A stretch of 64,000 nt of DNA, taken from assembly GCF_001542625.1 (NCBI RefSeq), contig NZ_CP016279.1, forward strand, positions 7,812,001-7,876,000. Direction: 5' to 3'. This DNA is from Streptomyces griseochromogenes (GTDB taxonomy: Bacteria > Actinomycetota > Actinomycetes > Streptomycetales > Streptomycetaceae). The first letter of the stretch is position 1; each line of letters opens with the position of its first letter. Positions 25,689 to 37,375 of the stretch are shown in pieces. Below the pieces are notes generated by a model that was not told the DNA's origin, did not search any database, and saw only the letters and a program-made list of their open reading frames with translations. The translations under genes were made by a program, and so were the position numbers.

Positions 25689-26033
25689 GCATTGGCTCCT
25701 TGTTCGATGCCGGTCAGGACAGGTGGGGACCGGGTAGGCGCCTGCCGGGCAGGAACCCACCGAGCGGGGTCCCCGCCACACCACGTACAGCGCAGCACCC
25801 TATGAGGCGGGCCTTCACGGGCGTAATGCAGCAACCTTGCGCGTCCCCGCATGATCATTGCGTTCATCAGGCCGGTATGACAAATCGTTGCGCCGACGCT
25901 GCGGACCGTTGCACGGGCCCCTCGCCGACCCCGCGGCCCACCCGTTTACGGCTCTCCATGACCCCGTGCACGCGGACGGCCCCCGCTGTTCCCGGCAGGG
26001 GGAACAGCGAGGGCCGTGCGGAAGGGAGTCGGG
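25689..26033. other. 345-bp intergenic region upstream of the permease gene
   Basis: It contains the presumed promoter of the permease-Lrp unit at its left end and the guaB1 terminator hairpin at 25984-26009. No other coding or RNA feature could be supported; the open frames across it lack ribosome-binding sites. Confidence 0.5.
25984..26009 (-). terminator. guaB1 terminator hairpin
   Basis: CGCTGTTCCC (25984-25993) and GGGAACAGCG (26000-26009) form a 10-bp stem with a 6-nt loop, 25 bp downstream of the guaB1 stop. Confidence 0.75.
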
Positions 26034-27545
<1,512 letters not shown>

Positions 27546-27609
27546 TCATTCTCCCATGACTGGGGCACCATCACTCCCCCACAGAACATCCAGGCTGGTC
27601 GGAGGGGGT

Positions 27610-27939
27610 CTAGGAGGATCCTCCTAGGGCCAGCACTACGGTGAGCGCCGGGGTGCGGTCCACCGCCTCGGCGAACACGTCCTGCGCGGTGCGCCACTCC
27701 TCGGGATTCGCCTCGGCGTACGGCCGCCAGCCCCGCACCACGACCAGCAGTCCCTGCTCGACGGCGCCCTCGGGCCAGACCGTGTGGTCGCAGAGGGAGT
27801 CCACGAGGGCGTCCCAGTTCCGCCCGAACCAGTCGGGCAGCGCGAGGGCCCGGGCCGTCCGGTCCATCAGGCCCGCCTTGTCCGTGACGCCCCCGAGGTC
27901 GAGGGTGACCATGAGCCGGCCCGTCAGGTCTTCGCTCAT
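27610..27939 (-). CDS. Barstar-family ribonuclease inhibitor
   Basis: A 109-residue barstar protein. The family core is visible as DKAGLMDRTARALALPDWFG and RNWDALVDSLCD, with DFE-like acidic residues before TPALTVVLAL. Barstar binds and blocks the active site of barnase-type ribonucleases in the cytoplasm. Its start overlaps the stop of the secreted ribonuclease gene (ATGA), so the two are coupled. The last codons and stop lie in an 18-bp perfect palindrome (27610-27627). Confidence 0.9.
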   Translation of the reverse strand: MSEDLTGRLMVTLDLGGVTDKAGLMDRTARALALPDWFGRNWDALVDSLCDHTVWPEGAVEQGLLVVVRGWRPYAEANPEEWRTAQDVFAEAVDRTPALTVVLALGGSS

Positions 27940-28367
27940 CTCAGCACCGCCCGGAACGATTTGTAGTGATCATCGCTGTAGTAGATCTCCCCGCCCTGTC
28001 CGGTGACGATGCGACGCGCCCCGCGGTCCTGCGAGCCCGGCGTCCTGACCGTGTACTCGTGGTAGTAGCCGCGCCGGCGCTTGGGCAGCAGCCGCTCGAA
28101 GTTGCTGAAGACGACCCCGTCCCTGGCGTACGGGAAGGGTCCGCCCTTGCCGATCAGGGCGAGGGTCTGCCGGGCCTCGGCCGGGAGCCGGGACTCCTCG
28201 ACGGTGGCCATGCCCCCGGCCCACGACGGGGTGGACACGCCGGAGGACGCCACCGTGCCCGGGTGCGAGGAGCATCCCGTCAACAGGACGGAGAGACAGA
28301 CCAGCAGCCCCGCCAGCGCCCGGGGGACGCGGCGCAGGACCGGTGGGGGGACGAACCGTGGCAGCAT
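27936..28367 (-). CDS. Secreted guanyl-specific ribonuclease, RNase Sa/barnase type
   Basis: A 143-residue exported ribonuclease. A lipobox-like LLTGCSS follows a hydrophobic stretch (LAGLLVCLSVLLTG), so it may be a lipoprotein. The catalytic region YYHEYTVRTPGSQDRGARRI and then YYSDDHYKSFRAV aligns with RNase Sa, keeping the Glu of HEYTV, the Arg of GARRI and the His of DDHY. Enzymes of this family cut RNA after guanosine. The inhibitor gene follows directly, which protects the producer. Confidence 0.9.
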   Translation of the reverse strand: MLPRFVPPPVLRRVPRALAGLLVCLSVLLTGCSSHPGTVASSGVSTPSWAGGMATVEESRLPAEARQTLALIGKGGPFPYARDGVVFSNFERLLPKRRRGYYHEYTVRTPGSQDRGARRIVTGQGGEIYYSDDHYKSFRAVLR

Positions 28368-28418
28368 GGCGCCGATGCTGCCACGGCCGTCCCGTCACGA
28401 CGTCGCCGCGACCCGCCG

Positions 28419-29438
28419 TCAGACCCCGTCCGGGTCCGCGCGGTTGAGCGCGGGTTTCGGCGTCGGTCCCGCCGTCATCAGGTAGTCCGCGGCCGAGGTG
28501 TCCGTGACCAGGCTGGTGACAAGACCGGAGCGGAGCACCGCGTCGATCGCGGACGCCTTGCGCTGCCCGCCGGCGATCGCCACGACCTCCGGGATACGGC
28601 GCAGCTGATCGGCCTTGACCGTGATGCACCGCTCCCCCAGGTCCCGCCCGACCCGGCGCCCCTCGGCGTCGAAGAGGTGCGCGGCCATCTCGGCGGCGAC
28701 ACCGAGCGAGGCGTAGTGCGCGCGCTCCTCGTCGCTGAGCATGTCGTGCACCGTCGAGATACCCGGCTCCCAGGAGCCGATGGAGACGCAGGCGACCGTG
28801 ACCTTGTCGAAGTACTCGAAGGCCCGGGCGATCCCGGTCTGGTGGCGCAGCGCCGCCGCGGTGGCCGCGTCCGGCAACAGCATCGGCGCGTAGATGGGGT
28901 GCGCGTCCCCGCCCGACACCTGCGCGGCACGCCGCACCGCCTCCACCGAGCCGCGCTCGGAGGTCCCGGCGTCGTACACGCCCGTCAGCTGCACCACCGT
29001 GCACGGCGGGAGCCGGTCGAGGGCCGCCGCCATGTGGATGGTGGACCGGCCCCAGGCCAGCCCGAGCACGTCCCCCTCGTTGACGAGTTCGCCGAGCAGG
29101 TCGGCGGCGACCTCGCCGAGGTTCTCGGGGTCGGGGGTCTCCTCGGCCTCGGCCGGGGACTCGACCACGACGGCGTGCCTGAGGCCGTACCGGGCGCGGA
29201 GCGCGTCGGAGCGCTCGGCGTCCAGCTCGGCCGGCACACGGATCTCGATACGTACGAGATCCCGTTCGAGGGCCGTCTCCAGGACCCGGGCCACCTTGAA
29301 GCGGCTGACGCCGAACTCCTCGGCGATCTGGATCTTGGACTTCCCCTCGAGGTAGAAGCGGCGGGCCATGGCCGCCGCCTGCACCAGCTCAGCGGGTCCC
29401 ATCCGCATGGCTGACCGGCCCGCCGACATACCCGACAC
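28419..29438 (-). CDS. SorC/DeoR-type sugar-binding transcriptional regulator
   Basis: A 339-residue regulator. The GTG at 29438, 6 nt after GAGGAG, is the best start. The N-terminal helix-turn-helix is GKSKIQIAEEFGVSRFKVAR (about residues 30-50). The large C-terminal domain has the SorC sugar-phosphate-binding fold with LGLAWGRSTIHMAAAL, VQLTGVYDAGT and VVAIAGGQRKASAI. These regulators usually respond to phosphorylated sugars. It lies about 115 bp upstream of no co-directional target but next to rpe (its 5' side), so a pentose phosphate signal is a reasonable guess. Confidence 0.85.
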   Translation of the reverse strand: MSGMSAGRSAMRMGPAELVQAAAMARRFYLEGKSKIQIAEEFGVSRFKVARVLETALERDLVRIEIRVPAELDAERSDALRARYGLRHAVVVESPAEAEETPDPENLGEVAADLLGELVNEGDVLGLAWGRSTIHMAAALDRLPPCTVVQLTGVYDAGTSERGSVEAVRRAAQVSGGDAHPIYAPMLLPDAATAAALRHQTGIARAFEYFDKVTVACVSIGSWEPGISTVHDMLSDEERAHYASLGVAAEMAAHLFDAEGRRVGRDLGERCITVKADQLRRIPEVVAIAGGQRKASAIDAVLRSGLVTSLVTDTSAADYLMTAGPTPKPALNRADPDGV

Positions 29439-29552
29439 GGCGATCTCCTCACTGCTGTTCACACTCTGGATTCGCCGTTCATCCTTGCAGATTCGGCGCA
29501 ACTGATCCGCCCTGATGGGCGCCGTTCCTTCAAGCGTTCACGTAGCCGTGGC

Positions 29553-30239
29553 TCAGTGGTCGCATGCCCAGGACGCCTTGGCGGTGGCCGCGTCCGCCTG
29601 GGCGCGCAGGCCACGCACCGCCTCAGCCGGGTCCTCGGCCCCGTACACCGCCGAACCGGCGACGAAGACGTCGGCTCCCGCCTCCGCGCACCGCTCGATC
29701 GTGGACGCCGAGACACCGCCGTCGACCTGCAGCCACAGCTGGAGACCGTGCTTGGTGATCAGCTCACGGGTGCGGCGGATCTTGGGCAGCATGATGTCGA
29801 GGAAGGCCTGGCCGCCGAACCCCGGCTCGACCGTCATGATGAGCAGCATGTCGAGCTCCGGGAGGAGATCCTCGTAGGGCTCGATCGGCGTCGCGGGCCT
29901 CAGTGCCATGGACGCGCGGGCACCCTTGGCGCGGATCTCCCGGGCGAGTCGCACGGGCGCGTCGGCGGCCTCCACGTGGAAGGTGACGGACGAGGCGCCC
30001 GCCTCCACGTACTGCGGCGCCCAGCGATCGGGGTTCTCGATCATCAGGTGGCAGTCCAGCGGAGTACCCGTCGCCCGGGCCAAGGACTCCACGACCGGCA
30101 CGCCGAGGGTGAGGTTCGGTACGAAATGGTTGTCCATGACGTCGACGTGGAGCCAGTCGGCTCCCTCGACGGCCTTCGCCTCGTCCGCGAGGCGGGCGAA
30201 GTCTGCGGACAGGATGCTGGGGTTGATCTGCGCGGCCAT
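29553..30239 (-). CDS. rpe: Ribulose-phosphate 3-epimerase
   Basis: A 228-residue TIM-barrel enzyme that interconverts ribulose 5-phosphate and xylulose 5-phosphate in the pentose phosphate pathway. It starts with [17 protein letters not shown] at the ATG at 30239. Metal and active-site motifs are intact: [36 protein letters not shown] and [12 protein letters not shown]. It follows rsmB on the same strand after about 150 bp. Confidence 0.95.
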   Translation of the reverse strand: MAAQINPSILSADFARLADEAKAVEGADWLHVDVMDNHFVPNLTLGVPVVESLARATGTPLDCHLMIENPDRWAPQYVEAGASSVTFHVEAADAPVRLAREIRAKGARASMALRPATPIEPYEDLLPELDMLLIMTVEPGFGGQAFLDIMLPKIRRTRELITKHGLQLWLQVDGGVSASTIERCAEAGADVFVAGSAVYGAEDPAEAVRGLRAQADAATAKASWACDH

Positions 30240-30388
30240 GACCCAAGCCTGCCATGTCCGGAGCACTGATGTTCGCGTCGGTCCACAGGCGAGGCCGTTC
30301 ATCGTACTTATCGGCCCCCTGTGGACACGCGTGAACGCCGGCCCGCACCTCCGTCTCATGGGCCCGCACCGGCCCGTCGGCGGTGCCC

Positions 30389-31816
30389 TCAGCCGGTACG
30401 GCGGATGAGCGCGAGGTACATCGCGTCCGTGCCGTGCAGATGCGGCCACAGCTGCACGTCCGGGCCCTCGCCGAGCGCGGGGACGCGGGGCAGCAGCGGC
30501 CGCGCGTCGATGAGCTCCGTCGCCGGGTGCTGCTTGAGCACGTCGGCGACGACCGCCCGGGTCTCGGCGAGGTGCGGGGAGCAGGTGGCGTAGCCGACGA
30601 CCCCGCCGACGCGTACCGAGTCCAGCGCGGTGCGCAGCAGCGTGCGCTGGAGCGGCGCGAGGTCGTCCAGGTCCTCGGGGCGCCGCCGCCACCGGGCCTC
30701 GGGACGCCGGCGCAACGCGCCGAGGCCGGTGCACGGCACGTCCATCAGCACACGGTCGAAGGTGCCCGGCCGCCACGGCGGCCGGGTCCCGTCGGCGGCG
30801 ATGACCTGGTACGGCCCCGGGTTGCCGTGCAGGGCCTTGGCCACCAGGCCCGCCCGGTGCGGCTGCTTCTCGGAGGCGAGCAGCGCGGCCCCGCGCTCGG
30901 CGGCGAGGGCGGCAAGGAGGGCGGCCTTCCCACCCGGCCCCGCGCACCCGTCGAGCCACTTCTCGTCGGGACCCTCGATCGGGGCGTTCGCCAGCGCGAG
31001 GGCGACCAGCTGGCTGCCCTCGTCCTGCACCCCGGCCCGCCCCTCGCGCACGGCCTCGACGGCACCCGGCTCACCGCCCTCGGCGAGCCGCACGGCATAC
31101 GGCGACCAGCGCCCCGGCACGGCCGCGTCCTCGCGCAGCAGCTCTTCGGCGGTGGCCCGCCCCGGCCGCGCCACGAGGGTCACCTCGGGCCGCTCGTTGT
31201 CCGCCTCCAGCAGGTCCTCGATGCCGGCCCGGTCGCCGCCGAGGGAGTCCCACAGCGCGGAGACGACCCAGCGGGGATGCGCGTGCACGACGGCGAGGTG
31301 GTCCTCGGGATCCTCGTCATAGGGCGGCGCGACCTTCTCCAGCCACCCGTCGAGATCGTCCTGTGCCACCTTCCTCAGCACGGCGTTGACGAACTTGGCC
31401 CGCCCGTCCCCGAGCACGACCCGCGCCAGCTCGACGGTGGCGGACACGGCGGCGTGCGTCGGGATCCGCGTCCCGAGCAGCTGGTGCGCGCCCAGGCTCA
31501 GCACGTCGAGCACCGGCGGGTCGACCTCCCTGAGCGGCCGGTCGACACACGCGGCGATGACGGCGTCGTACGTCCCCTGGCGGCGCAGCGTGCCGTACAC
31601 CAGCTCGGTGGCGAGGGCCGCGTCCCGTGCGTCGAATTTCTCGGGCCCCTCCTTCTCCCGCGCCTTGCGCAGCAGCGGCGGCAGCACGAGGTTGGCGTAC
31701 GCGTCCCGCTCGTCCACGGCGCGCAGGGCCTCGAAGGCGAGGATGCGGACGGGGTCCTTCTGGGGACGGCGGTAGGGCTTGGCGGGCCGGCGCGGCCGCC
31801 GGGACTGCTCGCTCAC
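30389..31816 (-). CDS. rsmB: 16S rRNA m5C967 methyltransferase RsmB
   Basis: A 475-residue protein with an N-terminal NusB-like RNA-binding domain (about 20-155) and a C-terminal Rossmann methyltransferase domain. The SAM loop is [14 protein letters not shown]. The catalytic Cys lie in [19 protein letters not shown] and [12 protein letters not shown]. It methylates C967 of 16S rRNA. It follows fmt by 81 bp in the same direction, a common arrangement with def-fmt clusters. Confidence 0.95.
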   Translation of the reverse strand: MSEQSRRPRRPAKPYRRPQKDPVRILAFEALRAVDERDAYANLVLPPLLRKAREKEGPEKFDARDAALATELVYGTLRRQGTYDAVIAACVDRPLREVDPPVLDVLSLGAHQLLGTRIPTHAAVSATVELARVVLGDGRAKFVNAVLRKVAQDDLDGWLEKVAPPYDEDPEDHLAVVHAHPRWVVSALWDSLGGDRAGIEDLLEADNERPEVTLVARPGRATAEELLREDAAVPGRWSPYAVRLAEGGEPGAVEAVREGRAGVQDEGSQLVALALANAPIEGPDEKWLDGCAGPGGKAALLAALAAERGAALLASEKQPHRAGLVAKALHGNPGPYQVIAADGTRPPWRPGTFDRVLMDVPCTGLGALRRRPEARWRRRPEDLDDLAPLQRTLLRTALDSVRVGGVVGYATCSPHLAETRAVVADVLKQHPATELIDARPLLPRVPALGEGPDVQLWPHLHGTDAMYLALIRRTG

Positions 31817-31897
31817 GAAAAAGGTGCTCCGGATGTGAAGAAGGAGGTGCGGTTCCCAGCGTACGTCGGAACCCCGTCACCCCCGTCTTCCGGGGCC

Positions 31898-32827
31898 TCA
31901 GCCCAGCCGCTCGCCCTCCGCGACACGCACCCCGCGTGCCCAGTCGGCGGCCCGCATCGGCTTCTTGCCCTGCGCCTGCACCCACAGCAGCTCGACGGCG
32001 TACGACCCGGTGCCGACGTGCACGCTGTTCTTGCCGACCGCCGGCTGCCCGGGCGCGAGGTCGGTCCGCTCGGGCACCGGCCGCACCTGGATCAGCTTCA
32101 GCCGCTCACCACGGAAGGTGGTCCAGGCCCCCGGGGCGGGCGTGCACCCGCGCACGACCCGGTCGACCCGCAGCGCGGGCGTCGCCCACTCGACCTCGGC
32201 GTCCTCGACGGTGATCTTCGGCGCGAGGCTGATGCCCTCGGCCGGTTGCGGTACGGCCTTCAGGGTGCCTTCCTCGATGCCGTCCATGGTCGCGGCGAGC
32301 AGTCCGGCACCGGCGAAGGCGAGCCGGGTGAGCAGGTCGCCGCTGGTGTCGGTGGGGCGGATCTCCTCGGTGACGGTGCCGTAGACGGGCCCGGAGTCGA
32401 GCCCCTCCTCGATGAGGAAGGTGGCGGCGCCCGTGATCTCGTCGCCCGCCATGACGGCGTGCTGCACGGGCGCGGCCCCGCGCCAGGCGGGCAGCAGCGA
32501 GAAGTGCAGGTTGACCCAGCCGTGCGCGGGGATGTCCAGGGCCACCCGGGGCAGCAGGGCGCCGTAGGCGACCACGGGGCAGCAGTCCGGGGCGATCTCC
32601 GTCAGCCGCGCCAGGAACTCCGGGTCGCGCGGCTTGAGGGGCTTGAGCACCTCGATACCGGCCTCCTCCGCCCGCTCGGCCACGGGCGACGCGACCAGCC
32701 TGCGCCCCCGCCCGGCCGGCGCGTCGGGCCGCGTGACGACGGCGGCCACCTCGTGCCGTCCGGAGGCGATCAGAGCGTCCAGAGCGGGAACGGCGACCTC
32801 GGGGGTACCGGCGAAGACAAGCTTCAT
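31898..32827 (-). CDS. fmt: Methionyl-tRNA formyltransferase
   Basis: A 309-residue enzyme that formylates initiator Met-tRNA. It starts at the ATG at 32827 with [19 protein letters not shown]. The folate-site signature is visible as [20 protein letters not shown], with [10 protein letters not shown] after it, and a C-terminal OB-type domain from about residue 205. The open frame runs far upstream without a ribosome-binding site; the upstream part is not coding. Confidence 0.95.
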   Translation of the reverse strand: MKLVFAGTPEVAVPALDALIASGRHEVAAVVTRPDAPAGRGRRLVASPVAERAEEAGIEVLKPLKPRDPEFLARLTEIAPDCCPVVAYGALLPRVALDIPAHGWVNLHFSLLPAWRGAAPVQHAVMAGDEITGAATFLIEEGLDSGPVYGTVTEEIRPTDTSGDLLTRLAFAGAGLLAATMDGIEEGTLKAVPQPAEGISLAPKITVEDAEVEWATPALRVDRVVRGCTPAPGAWTTFRGERLKLIQVRPVPERTDLAPGQPAVGKNSVHVGTGSYAVELLWVQAQGKKPMRAADWARGVRVAEGERLG

Positions 32828-33931
<1,104 letters not shown>

Positions 33932-33943
33932 CCCGCCCGTGAC

Positions 33944-33975
33944 CTGCCCTCCCGGGCGACCTTCCGGGAGGGCAG
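33944..33975. terminator. Terminator between the 33389 gene and priA
   Basis: CTGCCCTCCCGG (33944-33955) and CCGGGAGGGCAG (33964-33975) form a perfect 12-bp stem with an 8-nt loop between convergent genes. Confidence 0.85.
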
Positions 33976-34059
33976 CCGTGTGCCGGGCCGCCGCCGAAGC
34001 ACGCCGTATGCCGGGCCGCCGACGGGAGCGCCGCGCCACCGGCGCCCGGCAACCGCAGG

Positions 34060-36219
34060 TCAGCCGATGTCCGGCGGATCGATCCGCACCCGCACGGGCT
34101 CCCCGCTCCCCCGCGCCATCCGCGCGGCCTGAGCCGTCTTCAGCGCGGCGGCGAGCGCGGCCCCGCTTCCCGGCGGCACCCGGACGAGCGCCCGCTCCCA
34201 GTCTTCCCCGGGAGGCGGCGCGCCGGGCCTGCGCGCCCGGCCGGGCAGCGTGGGCGGCAGCGGCACAGGGCCCAGCACCTCGGCGTCCGGCGGCAGTTCG
34301 ACCGCTCCCAGGAACTCGGCCACGGCCGTCGGCGTCCCGGACACGGCCGCCATCCGCGACACCGGCGGGAAGCCCAGTTCGGCCCGCTCGGCCAGCTCGC
34401 GCACGGCGTGCCCCACGGGGTCCCATCGCACGAGCGCCTGTACGGGCCTGAGGGTCGGCTCGGCCACGACGACCACGGTCCCGCGGTCCCCCTGCGGCCG
34501 CACCAGCGCCCCGGCCGCGATCCACCGGCGCAGCGCGTCCTCGCCGGCCCGCAGGTCGGGCCGCCCGAGCATGGCCCAGCCGTCCAGCAGCAGGGCGGCC
34601 GCATAGCCGCCCTCGGCGACCGGCTCGGCTCCCGGGGTGCTCACGACCAGCGCGGGCGTGCCCGGGACCGTGTCCAGCACATGCTCGCGCCCCGAGGTGC
34701 GCACCGGCACGGAGGGAAAGGCCCGCCCCAGCTCCTCGGCGGTCCGGCGCGCGCCGACGACCTGGGCCCGCAGCCGGAAGCCCCCGCACTCCGGGCAGTG
34801 CCAGGCGCTCTCCGCACGCCCGCACCAGTCGCACGCGAGCGCGCCCTCGGCCTGTGCCTGCAGCGGTCCGGCGCAGTGCCGGCAGCGCGCGGGCGCCCGG
34901 CACTGCGCGCACGCCAGGCGCGGCACATAGCCGCGCCTGGGCACCTGGACCAGCACCGGTCCGTGCCGCAGCCCCTCGCGGACCGCCTGCCAGGCGAGGG
35001 TGGGCAGCCGGGCGGCCCGGGCGGCCTCGTCTCGCGCCAGGTCGTCGTCGCCCACGGTCCGCACCAGGGGTACGGACCGCCGTACCTGCTCCCGCCCGGC
35101 GACCAGGGGCCGCGCCCAGCCGCTCTCCACGAGCTGCGCGGCCTCGACGGTGCAGCTCCAACCGCCCGACAGGAAGGCGCACTTGTCGAGGGCGGCGCGC
35201 AGCAGCAGCACATCGCGTGCGTGCGGCTGAGGGGCGTGCTGCTCGCTGTGGCTGTCGTCCCCGTCGTCCCAGATGGCGACGAGCCCCAGGTCCCGCACGG
35301 GTGCGAACATGGCCGCCCGCGTTCCGACCACGGCCTGTACGGCTCCCCGCCGCACCGCGAGCCACTGTGCGTACCGCTTCTCGGGCCCGGCGTCTGCGGT
35401 GAGCAGCACATGGCGGCCCTCGCCGAGCAGCGCCGTGAGCGCGGCGTCGACCCGCGTGGCGGCCCGCCCGTCCGGTACGACGACGAGCGCGCCGCGTCCC
35501 GAGGCGAGCGTCGCGGCGACGGCCCGGGCCAGCTCCTCGCTCCACAGCGGCCCCGGCAGGGCGTTCCACACCGCTCTGGGAGCGCCTCCGGAGGCCAGTG
35601 ATTCGAGGAAGGCGCCTCCGCGCTCGTACCGCGCCCAGGACCCGGTGCCGGGCGCGGCCGGCGGCGGCAGGGGCTCGGGCGAGGGCCGCCGCTCGGCCCG
35701 GGCGCTGCGCGGCGGCACGGCCAGCTGGAGCACGTCGGCGAGGCTGCCCGCATACCGGTCGGCCACGGCCCGCGCGAGCCCGAGCAGCTCCTCGCTCAGC
35801 ACGGGCTCGGGCGACACGACCTGGGCGAGAGCGGCCAGCGGCCCCACGTAGTCGGACTCGTCCCGCCGCTCGACGAGGAAGCCGTCGATGAGCCCGCCGC
35901 CCTCGCGGCGTCCCTCTCGCACCCGGTGCCGACCGGCCCCGAACCGCACCCGCACCCTGACTCCGGGCTGCGCCTCGGCGTCCAGCTCCTCGGGCACGGC
36001 GTAGTCGAAGTACCGGTCGAGGTGGAGCACGCCCTTGTCCACGAGCACGCGCGCGACGGGCCGCTCCTTGGCCAGGGCGGCGCCCCGCCATGTGCGTGGC
36101 TTGGCCCGGGGCACCTTGGCCCCGCGCACCGTCTCCCGTATGAGCGCGAGCTGCTCCGGCGGGGCTCCTTCGGCCCCGCCGTCCCCGTCCGGCCGGGACG
36201 GCCCGTTCTCGCTGCTCAC
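34060..36219 (-). CDS. priA: Primosomal protein N' (PriA), actinobacterial type
   Basis: A 719-residue PriA-like protein from the GTG at 36219; TTG and GTG codons up to 36249 are alternatives and none has a good ribosome-binding site. The DNA-binding N-terminus has RVLVDKGVLHLDRYFDYAVP. The zinc-binding cysteines are present as CAQCRAPARCRHC and CDWCG...CPECGG. The helicase motifs are decayed: no GxxGxGKT Walker A is found, and the DEEH-type motif reads DDGDD. This loss is known for actinobacterial PriA, which is thought to work in replication restart without helicase activity. Confidence 0.85.
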   Translation of the reverse strand: MSSENGPSRPDGDGGAEGAPPEQLALIRETVRGAKVPRAKPRTWRGAALAKERPVARVLVDKGVLHLDRYFDYAVPEELDAEAQPGVRVRVRFGAGRHRVREGRREGGGLIDGFLVERRDESDYVGPLAALAQVVSPEPVLSEELLGLARAVADRYAGSLADVLQLAVPPRSARAERRPSPEPLPPPAAPGTGSWARYERGGAFLESLASGGAPRAVWNALPGPLWSEELARAVAATLASGRGALVVVPDGRAATRVDAALTALLGEGRHVLLTADAGPEKRYAQWLAVRRGAVQAVVGTRAAMFAPVRDLGLVAIWDDGDDSHSEQHAPQPHARDVLLLRAALDKCAFLSGGWSCTVEAAQLVESGWARPLVAGREQVRRSVPLVRTVGDDDLARDEAARAARLPTLAWQAVREGLRHGPVLVQVPRRGYVPRLACAQCRAPARCRHCAGPLQAQAEGALACDWCGRAESAWHCPECGGFRLRAQVVGARRTAEELGRAFPSVPVRTSGREHVLDTVPGTPALVVSTPGAEPVAEGGYAAALLLDGWAMLGRPDLRAGEDALRRWIAAGALVRPQGDRGTVVVVAEPTLRPVQALVRWDPVGHAVRELAERAELGFPPVSRMAAVSGTPTAVAEFLGAVELPPDAEVLGPVPLPPTLPGRARRPGAPPPGEDWERALVRVPPGSGAALAAALKTAQAARMARGSGEPVRVRIDPPDIG

Positions 36220-36348
36220 GCTTGCATTCTTACCAAACGGCACTGACAAGCGGTCCGGCCGGCCGATGCCCGCCCGAGATCGGATCGGCAGCGGGGTGCC
36301 CTACGGCGCTTCTGCCTTGGGCCGCTCGGCCATACCGGTCCACGGCAG

Positions 36349-36423
36349 AACCGGCAGCAGGATTCGAACCTGCGAGGGGATCACCCGGAAGTACCCGCGT
36401 CCTTCGCACCGGGCGGCATCGGT
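36349..36423 (-). other. tRNA-like relic with intact T-arm
   Basis: On the minus strand GCAGGTTCGAATCCTGC (36357-36373) is a perfect 5-bp T-stem with a canonical T-loop. A 7-nt acceptor-like segment at each end (36417-36423 and 36350-36356) pairs with one mismatch and wobbles, giving a 75-nt span. No proper anticodon stem can be drawn, so it is not called as a tRNA gene. Confidence 0.35.
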
Positions 36424-36505
36424 GGACCCACCGTAGAAGCCACGCCGCTCCCCCGCCAGTCAATTCCCTTCCGCCGCACTCGCGTTCACGCCTAGGCTCG
36501 CGATC

Positions 36506-37309
36506 ATGAACGAAACGACCCCGGACCCGCTGGAACAACTGCGTGAACGCCTGTCGGCCCGCCCCGAGGGGGAGGTCAGGACCGGAACGGTCGTCGGCTT
36601 CGACGAGCAGAGGGGCGTTCGCGTACGGCTGGACGGGGACGATCCGCAGGCCCCGAGGGGGACGATCCCCCGGCACCTGCTGACGTGGGCCGCGTTCGAG
36701 GACCCCTCGGAGGTGGTCTCCCTCGGAGAGCGGATCACCGCCGAGGTGCAGGGCGTCGACGAGCGGACGGGCGAGGTCGCGCTCTCCGCCAGGGCGTGCG
36801 AGGACGAGGCGCTGTACCGCCATCTGTGCCGCACACGGCGCGGAGACGTCGTCACGGGCACGGTGGCCGCCGTGCACGGCTTCGGGGTCTTCGTCCGCCT
36901 CGACGGGGAGCCCGCACACCCCGTCCACCCGGGGACGGGTTTCGTCCGTGTCCCGGAACTGACCTGGTCGCCCATCGATCACCCCGAGGAGGTGGTCCGG
37001 CCGGGACAGCGGGTCACCGGCGAGGTGATAGACGTCGACACCTACCAGGGGGAAGTGGTCGTCTCGCTCAAGGCCCTTCAGGAGGATCCCTGGGACAGAC
37101 TCGCCCTGGGCGAGGGGGACGTCACGGCGGGCCCGGTGACCAAGGTGGTCCCCTTCGGCGTGTTCGTCCGCGTCGGCGAGGCCGCGGAAGGCCTGGTGCA
37201 CGAGTCCTGCCTGGGCGGACGGGTCGTCCTCGAGGGGCAGGAGATGAGGGTGCGGATCCTGGAGATCGACCGCAGGCTCCGCCGGATCCGGCTGGCGCCC
37301 GCCTTCTGA
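36506..37309 (+). CDS. Protein with three S1 RNA-binding domains
   Basis: A 267-residue protein built of three S1/OB repeats at about residues 20-90, 110-190 and 200-265. Typical S1 strands are visible in GDVVTGTVAAVHGFGVFVRL, GQRVTGEVIDVDTYQGEVVV and PVTKVVPFGVFVRVGEAAEG. It probably binds RNA, perhaps on the ribosome. It is distinct from ribosomal protein S1 in size. It stands alone between priA and metK and ends in a strong terminator. Confidence 0.85.
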   Translation: MNETTPDPLEQLRERLSARPEGEVRTGTVVGFDEQRGVRVRLDGDDPQAPRGTIPRHLLTWAAFEDPSEVVSLGERITAEVQGVDERTGEVALSARACEDEALYRHLCRTRRGDVVTGTVAAVHGFGVFVRLDGEPAHPVHPGTGFVRVPELTWSPIDHPEEVVRPGQRVTGEVIDVDTYQGEVVVSLKALQEDPWDRLALGEGDVTAGPVTKVVPFGVFVRVGEAAEGLVHESCLGGRVVLEGQEMRVRILEIDRRLRRIRLAPAF

Positions 37310-37318
37310 CCGAACGGC

Positions 37319-37356
37319 ACCGGGGCCCGGCCCCCGAAGGGAAGCCGGGCCCCGGT
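37319..37356. terminator. Terminator between the S1-domain gene and metK
   Basis: ACCGGGGCCCGGC (37319-37331) and GCCGGGCCCCGGT (37344-37356) form a perfect 13-bp stem with a 12-nt loop between convergent stops. Confidence 0.85.
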
Positions 37357-37375
37357 GAGAAGCCGTTGTGCGGGC

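Noticed and set aside
36349..36423. Functional tRNA gene
   Set aside because: The T-arm is perfect, but no anticodon stem-loop can be formed and the acceptor has a mismatch. Reported only as a relic.
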